From the NCBI GenBank assembly GCA_029946075.1, contig JAQSDT010000044.1, positions 1 through 8,424 of the forward strand: a stretch of 8,424 nt of DNA. The letters are read 5' to 3'. This DNA is from a bacterium. Its GTDB lineage: Bacteria > Pseudomonadota > Alphaproteobacteria > Rhizobiales > Xanthobacteraceae. A program made the translations under genes and the position numbers. This document shows, one piece after another, positions 7,531-8,424 of the stretch (position 1 is its first letter; each line of letters starts with the position of its first letter). The notes below the pieces were generated by a model, which was not told the DNA's origin, searched no databases, and worked only from the letters and a program-made list of their open reading frames with translations.

Positions 7531-7815
7531 ATGATCGTCAGTTATCGAGACAAGCGGACCGAACGGTTTGCTTCAGGACGCCTCGTCAAGGAATTCTCTG
7601 GCTTTGCGCGGCAGGCCGAAACGCGGCTTGATCGGCTGGAAGCTGCCACCAGTCTGGCTGATCTCGCAGCGCTGTCCGACAATCGTCTGGAAACGCTCAG
7701 AGGAGACCGTGCCGGACTGTTTTCGATCCGTATCAACGATCAGTGGCGAATTTGCTTCGGTTGGCCGGAAGGATCACCTGGTCCGGTCGATGTGGAAATC
7801 GTCGACTATCACTGA
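7531..7815 (+). CDS. higB: HigB-family toxin, RelE/ParE superfamily mRNA interferase
   Basis: The product is 94 residues, the standard size. It starts MIVSYRDKRTERF and carries the family's diagnostic C-terminal half: LETLRGDRAGLFSIRINDQWRICF (53-76), ending VEIVDYH. GDR-G-(F/W)S-(I/V)-WRI is the conserved core of HigB-like toxins, which cut mRNA at the ribosome when free of antitoxin. Trp72, Arg73 and the C-terminal Tyr93-His94 are all present, so nothing suggests inactivation. The ATG at 7531 has no clear Shine-Dalgarno; poor translation or a near-leaderless transcript would keep toxin low relative to the antitoxin, whose ribosome-binding site is strong. The gene precedes the antitoxin by 10 nt, the toxin-first order typical of hig modules. 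Base composition looks less GC-rich than the flanks, in line with transfer. Confidence 0.93.
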   Translation: MIVSYRDKRTERFASGRLVKEFSGFARQAETRLDRLEAATSLADLAALSDNRLETLRGDRAGLFSIRINDQWRICFGWPEGSPGPVDVEIVDYH

Positions 7816-7825
7816 AGGAAGAACA

Positions 7826-8137
7826 ATGCCTCGCTCTCCCATTCACCCCGGCGAGCATCTCGCTGAAGAGCTGCAAGAGCTTGGGATCACGGCCGCGGAA
7901 CTTTCGCGGCAGATCGACGTGCCGGTGAACCGGATTACAGGCATCATACATGGTCAGCGCGGTATCACCGCGGATACGGCATTGCGGCTGGGGCACTGGT
8001 TTGGCACCAGCCCGCAATTCTGGATGAATTTGCAGCAGCTTTACGAGCTGCGCGTGGCGGAGCAGGAGATTGGTGCTGAAATCGCGGCCTTGCCGCGCCG
8101 TGCCGGTCGTTCGACTTCGCGACAAGCCCGGAGCTAG
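7826..8137 (+). CDS. higA: HigA-family antitoxin with XRE-type helix-turn-helix
   Basis: The product is 103 residues and starts MPRSPIHPGEHLAEELQELG, the near-invariant opening of HigA/VapI antitoxins. The helix-turn-helix follows at ~21-55 (ITAAELSRQIDVPVNRITGIIHGQRGITADTALRLG). Then comes the conserved HWFGTSPQFWMNLQQLYELR block (57-76). The last ~15 residues are an Arg/Ser-rich tail (RRAGRSTSRQARS). It should neutralise HigB by direct binding and, with HigB, repress the operon. The ATG at 7826 follows a strong AAGGAAG (7815-7821) that begins on the last base of the toxin stop codon, and only 10 nt separate the two genes. The 3' side is unusual: the rRNA pseudouridine synthase gene starts 4 nt after this stop with no terminator, so the operon may extend into it. 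Confidence 0.95.
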   Translation: MPRSPIHPGEHLAEELQELGITAAELSRQIDVPVNRITGIIHGQRGITADTALRLGHWFGTSPQFWMNLQQLYELRVAEQEIGAEIAALPRRAGRSTSRQARS

Positions 8138-8141
8138 AACC

Positions 8142-8424
8142 ATGAGCCGTCGCGTCAAGAAACCTCTCCGCCCGGCGGGCGATCGCCCCAAGGGCGCGCG
8201 GCCCTATCGGGGCTCGGCAGCCGAGCGGCCTAAATCGTCGCGTCCGGGCGGCAAGCCGCCGGCGCGGTTTCCGGCTGCGCCGCCCCGCGCGGCCAAGCCT
8301 TTCGTGCCCGAGCCCGAGAAGGTCGTGCCCGAGCCTGCGCCGCTGCCCACGAAAGTGCAGACCGTCGTGGTGACCGCCGACGAAAACAACATGCGCGTCG
8401 ATCGTTTTCTCGAGGCGCGTTTCC
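8142..8424 (+). CDS. rluC: RluC/RluD-family 23S rRNA pseudouridine synthase, N-terminal part (partial)
   Basis: An open frame begins at ATG 8142 (GGAG at 8130-8133, 8-nt spacing) and runs off the window after 94 codons. Residues 1-~72 are a Pro/Arg/Lys/Ala-rich, low-complexity, probably disordered extension (RRVKKPLRPAGDRPKG..., with VPEPE and VPEPAP). From ~73 the sequence TVVVTADENNMRVDRFLEARF is the start of an S4 RNA-binding domain of the kind that opens RluC/RluD-type synthases. These isomerise specific uridines in 23S rRNA. The catalytic domain (HRLD motif) lies beyond the window, so RluC versus another RluA-superfamily member is judged from this S4 start and the rarA neighbourhood. The long basic N-terminal extension is usual among Bradyrhizobium-type homologues as far as I know. 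A later start at an in-frame GTG cannot be excluded. Confidence 0.8.
   Translation, partial: MSRRVKKPLRPAGDRPKGARPYRGSAAERPKSSRPGGKPPARFPAAPPRAAKPFVPEPEKVVPEPAPLPTKVQTVVVTADENNMRVDRFLEARF

Overview
The window is a GC-rich stretch of chromosome with strong G/C preference at third codon positions. It most likely comes from an alphaproteobacterium of the Bradyrhizobium/Rhodopseudomonas group. Three things point that way: the rpoA-rplQ junction followed by a Do-family protease and rarA, a REP-like palindrome containing GTCATTCCGGA between rpoA and rplQ, and a CTATAT-type -10 element upstream of the protease gene. Genus is inference from general knowledge; no database was searched.

Layout. Positions 1-728 hold the end of the large ribosomal-protein operon: the C-terminal codons of rpoA, a palindrome in the gap, rplQ, and a clear intrinsic terminator. 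Positions 760-2411 are read on the minus strand: a small exported Gly/Tyr-rich protein with a glycine zipper and three exact 9-residue repeats, and an MDR-superfamily oxidoreductase of the quinone-reductase type. A divergent HxlR-family regulator (2540-2917, +) shares the oxidoreductase's upstream region, which contains overlapping inverted repeats that could be its operator.

Positions 3001-6439 form a compact plus-strand cluster: a periplasmic DegQ-like protease with two PDZ domains, the replication-repair ATPase RarA, and an exported TPR protein. Neighbouring reading frames overlap by 4 nt in both cases, which suggests one translationally coupled transcript. A convergent exported alpha/beta hydrolase (6463-7407, -) ends 24 nt from the TPR gene. 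From 7531 on the plus strand there is a toxin-first HigB-HigA toxin-antitoxin pair, and 4 nt after it the start of an RluC/RluD-type 23S rRNA pseudouridine synthase that runs off the window.

How it fits together. rpoA/rplQ and rluC serve transcription and the ribosome, DegQ polices the envelope, and RarA acts at stalled replication forks. My expectation from other alphaproteobacteria is a conserved backbone rplQ - protease - rarA - (crcB) - rluC. Against that backbone, the Gly/Tyr gene, the oxidoreductase/HxlR pair, the TPR gene, the hydrolase and the higBA module look like lineage-specific additions. No tRNA, rRNA, insertion sequence or CRISPR array is visible. I see no wholly new system. 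The parts most worth a second look are the higBA-rluC junction with its upstream inverted repeats, the overlapping protease-rarA-TPR operon, and the zinc-less oxidoreductase/HxlR pair.
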